Shown here one piece after another: positions 63,052-64,000 of a DNA stretch of 64,000 nucleotides (position 1 is the stretch's first letter; the number at the start of each line of letters is the position of its first letter). The stretch is from Cupriavidus sp. WGlv3 (lineage in GTDB: Bacteria > Pseudomonadota > Gammaproteobacteria > Burkholderiales > Burkholderiaceae). Under the pieces are notes generated by a model. The model saw nothing but the letters and a program-made list of their open reading frames with translations, ran no database searches and had not been told where the DNA came from. The position numbers and the translations under genes were made by a program. The DNA lies in NCBI RefSeq assembly GCF_023952475.1, contig NZ_JALHRX010000001.1, positions 62,001-126,000 of the forward strand, given 5' to 3'.

Positions 63052-64000
63052 CTAGGCTGCCTTGTGCCGCAGGCGCGGGTCGAGCACCACGTACAGCAGG
63101 TCGACCACCAGGTTGAGCACCACGAACAGCAGCAGCGTGACCAGCAGGTACGCCACCACCACCGGGCGGTCCAGCGCCAGCACGGAATCGATGATCAGCT
63201 TGCCCATGCCGGGCCACGAGAACACCGACTCGGTCACCACCGAGAAGGCGATCAGGTGGCCGAACTCCAGCCCGACCACGGTCACGATCGGGATCAGCAC
63301 ATTGGGCACCACGTGGCGCAGCACCAGCCGCGCCCCGCCCACGCCCTTGGCGCGGGCAAACTTGATGTATTCCTGCCCCGCCACCTCGCGCGTGCCGGCC
63401 TCGGTCAGCCGCGCCACCAGCGAGATCTTGAACAGCGACAGGGTCAGCGCCGGCAGCAGCAGGAAGCGGATGCCCTCCCAGCTGCTCACCGACAGCGGCA
63501 CGCCCAGCACCGTGCTGACCGGCCCGCGTCCGCCCGACGGCAGCCAGCCCAGGTTCACCGAGAACACCAGGATGCCGATCATGCCGATCCAGAAGGTCGG
63601 CATGATCACGCCGCCGAGCGAGGCCGCCATCAGCATCCGCGCCAGGCGGCTGTGCGGCTTCAGGCCTGCATAGACGCCCATCGGGATGCCGATGCCGAGC
63701 GACAGCAGCAGCGCCGTCACCGCCAGTTCCAGCGTGGCCGGCACGCGGCTGACGATCAGCTCGATCGCGGGCCGGTTGTAGACGAAGGAGTCGCCGAGGT
63801 CGCCATGCAGCGCGCCCGCGAGAAAGCGCAGGTACTGCTGCGGCACGGGCAGGTCCAGGCCGAGCGCATGGCGGGCCTCGGTGATCTCCTGCTCGGTGGC
63901 GGTCGGGCTGACCAGCAAGTGCACCGGGTCGCCGATCAGGTTGACCGCGCAGAAGGTCAGCACCGACATGATCCAGAGCACCGCGATGCTCTGCAGCAGC
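63052..64000 (-). CDS. Dipeptide/oligopeptide ABC transporter permease (DppB type), 5' end outside window
   Basis: A permease with about 316 visible residues. The reading frame continues past 64000 (LLQSIAVLWIM precedes the first internal ATG), so the start lies outside; only a few residues should be missing. Family marks: DPVHLLVSPTATEQEITEAR, GDLGDSFVYNRPA, the EAA loop EYIKFARAKGVGGARLVLRHVVPN and the last span LLLFVVLNLVVDLLYVVLDPRLR. It would pair with the DppC-type permease; the binding protein gene is probably just beyond the window. Confidence 0.93.
   Translation of the reverse strand, partial: LLQSIAVLWIMSVLTFCAVNLIGDPVHLLVSPTATEQEITEARHALGLDLPVPQQYLRFLAGALHGDLGDSFVYNRPAIELIVSRVPATLELAVTALLLSLGIGIPMGVYAGLKPHSRLARMLMAASLGGVIMPTFWIGMIGILVFSVNLGWLPSGGRGPVSTVLGVPLSVSSWEGIRFLLLPALTLSLFKISLVARLTEAGTREVAGQEYIKFARAKGVGGARLVLRHVVPNVLIPIVTVVGLEFGHLIAFSVVTESVFSWPGMGKLIIDSVLALDRPVVVAYLLVTLLLFVVLNLVVDLLYVVLDPRLRHKAA

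Overview
The window looks like part of the main chromosome of a Cupriavidus/Ralstonia-type betaproteobacterium (Burkholderiales). The evidence is the high GC content, the Bug/TctC-type binding protein, the PHB/ketone-body genes (3-hydroxybutyrate dehydrogenase, acetoacetate CoA-transferase), a 1.6-kDa-residue-class NAD glutamate dehydrogenase and the lipase/foldase pair. This assignment rests on recognised protein families and gene order; no database search was possible.

Layout. 1-2100: an amidohydrolase (cut by the window edge) and a LysR regulator. 2197-4350: tRNA-Lys(CTT) with promoter and terminator, an orphan Bug protein, and a small secreted protein with DPYTDGAK repeats. 4365-11860: a CoA-transferase, a MarR-like regulator and the large NAD-dependent glutamate dehydrogenase. 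11881-14770: small proteins, including a zinc-ribbon protein, an 86-aa protein behind a textbook LexA box, a Cupin_5 protein, a DUF2188 protein and a 46-aa membrane microprotein. 14912-17240: a decayed island of about 2.3 kb inserted at the 3' end of tRNA-Pro(GGG), with direct repeats at both ends, an orphan fimbrial adhesin and a broken tyrosine integrase.

17220-29434 (minus strand) is the conserved translation block: hydrolase, ridA, relA, tRNA-Val, thrS, infC (ATC start), rpmI, rplT, pheS, pheT, ihfA, a merR-type gene and tRNA-Pro. 29641-33655 holds bdhA, a DUF411 protein, a DGC zinc protein, scoAB and a PAS-LuxR regulator; the first and the last two form a ketone-body/PHB-mobilisation set. 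33668-40162 holds a thioesterase, a TRAP transporter (dctPMQ), a short-chain dehydrogenase and ETF-ubiquinone oxidoreductase.

40242-58909 contains the overlapping lipase/lipase-foldase pair, a PilZ protein, a GntR regulator with an L-2-hydroxyglutarate-type oxidase, an MFS carrier, aroC, a GST, a fused lysophospholipid transporter/acyltransferase, a CBS protein, metY coupled to a hydrolase, a DUF962 protein, a YihY membrane protein, wrbA, a DUF2069 protein, a D-2-hydroxyglutarate-type dehydrogenase and an N-formylglutamate amidohydrolase. 58912-64000 holds a porin and a dipeptide-type ABC transporter whose first permease runs off the window.

Most of the window is ordinary core chromosome. 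The less ordinary parts are the tRNA-Pro island, the SOS-box gene, the repeat protein, the ATC start of infC, the structured leaders before rpmI and pheS, and several palindromic operator candidates.
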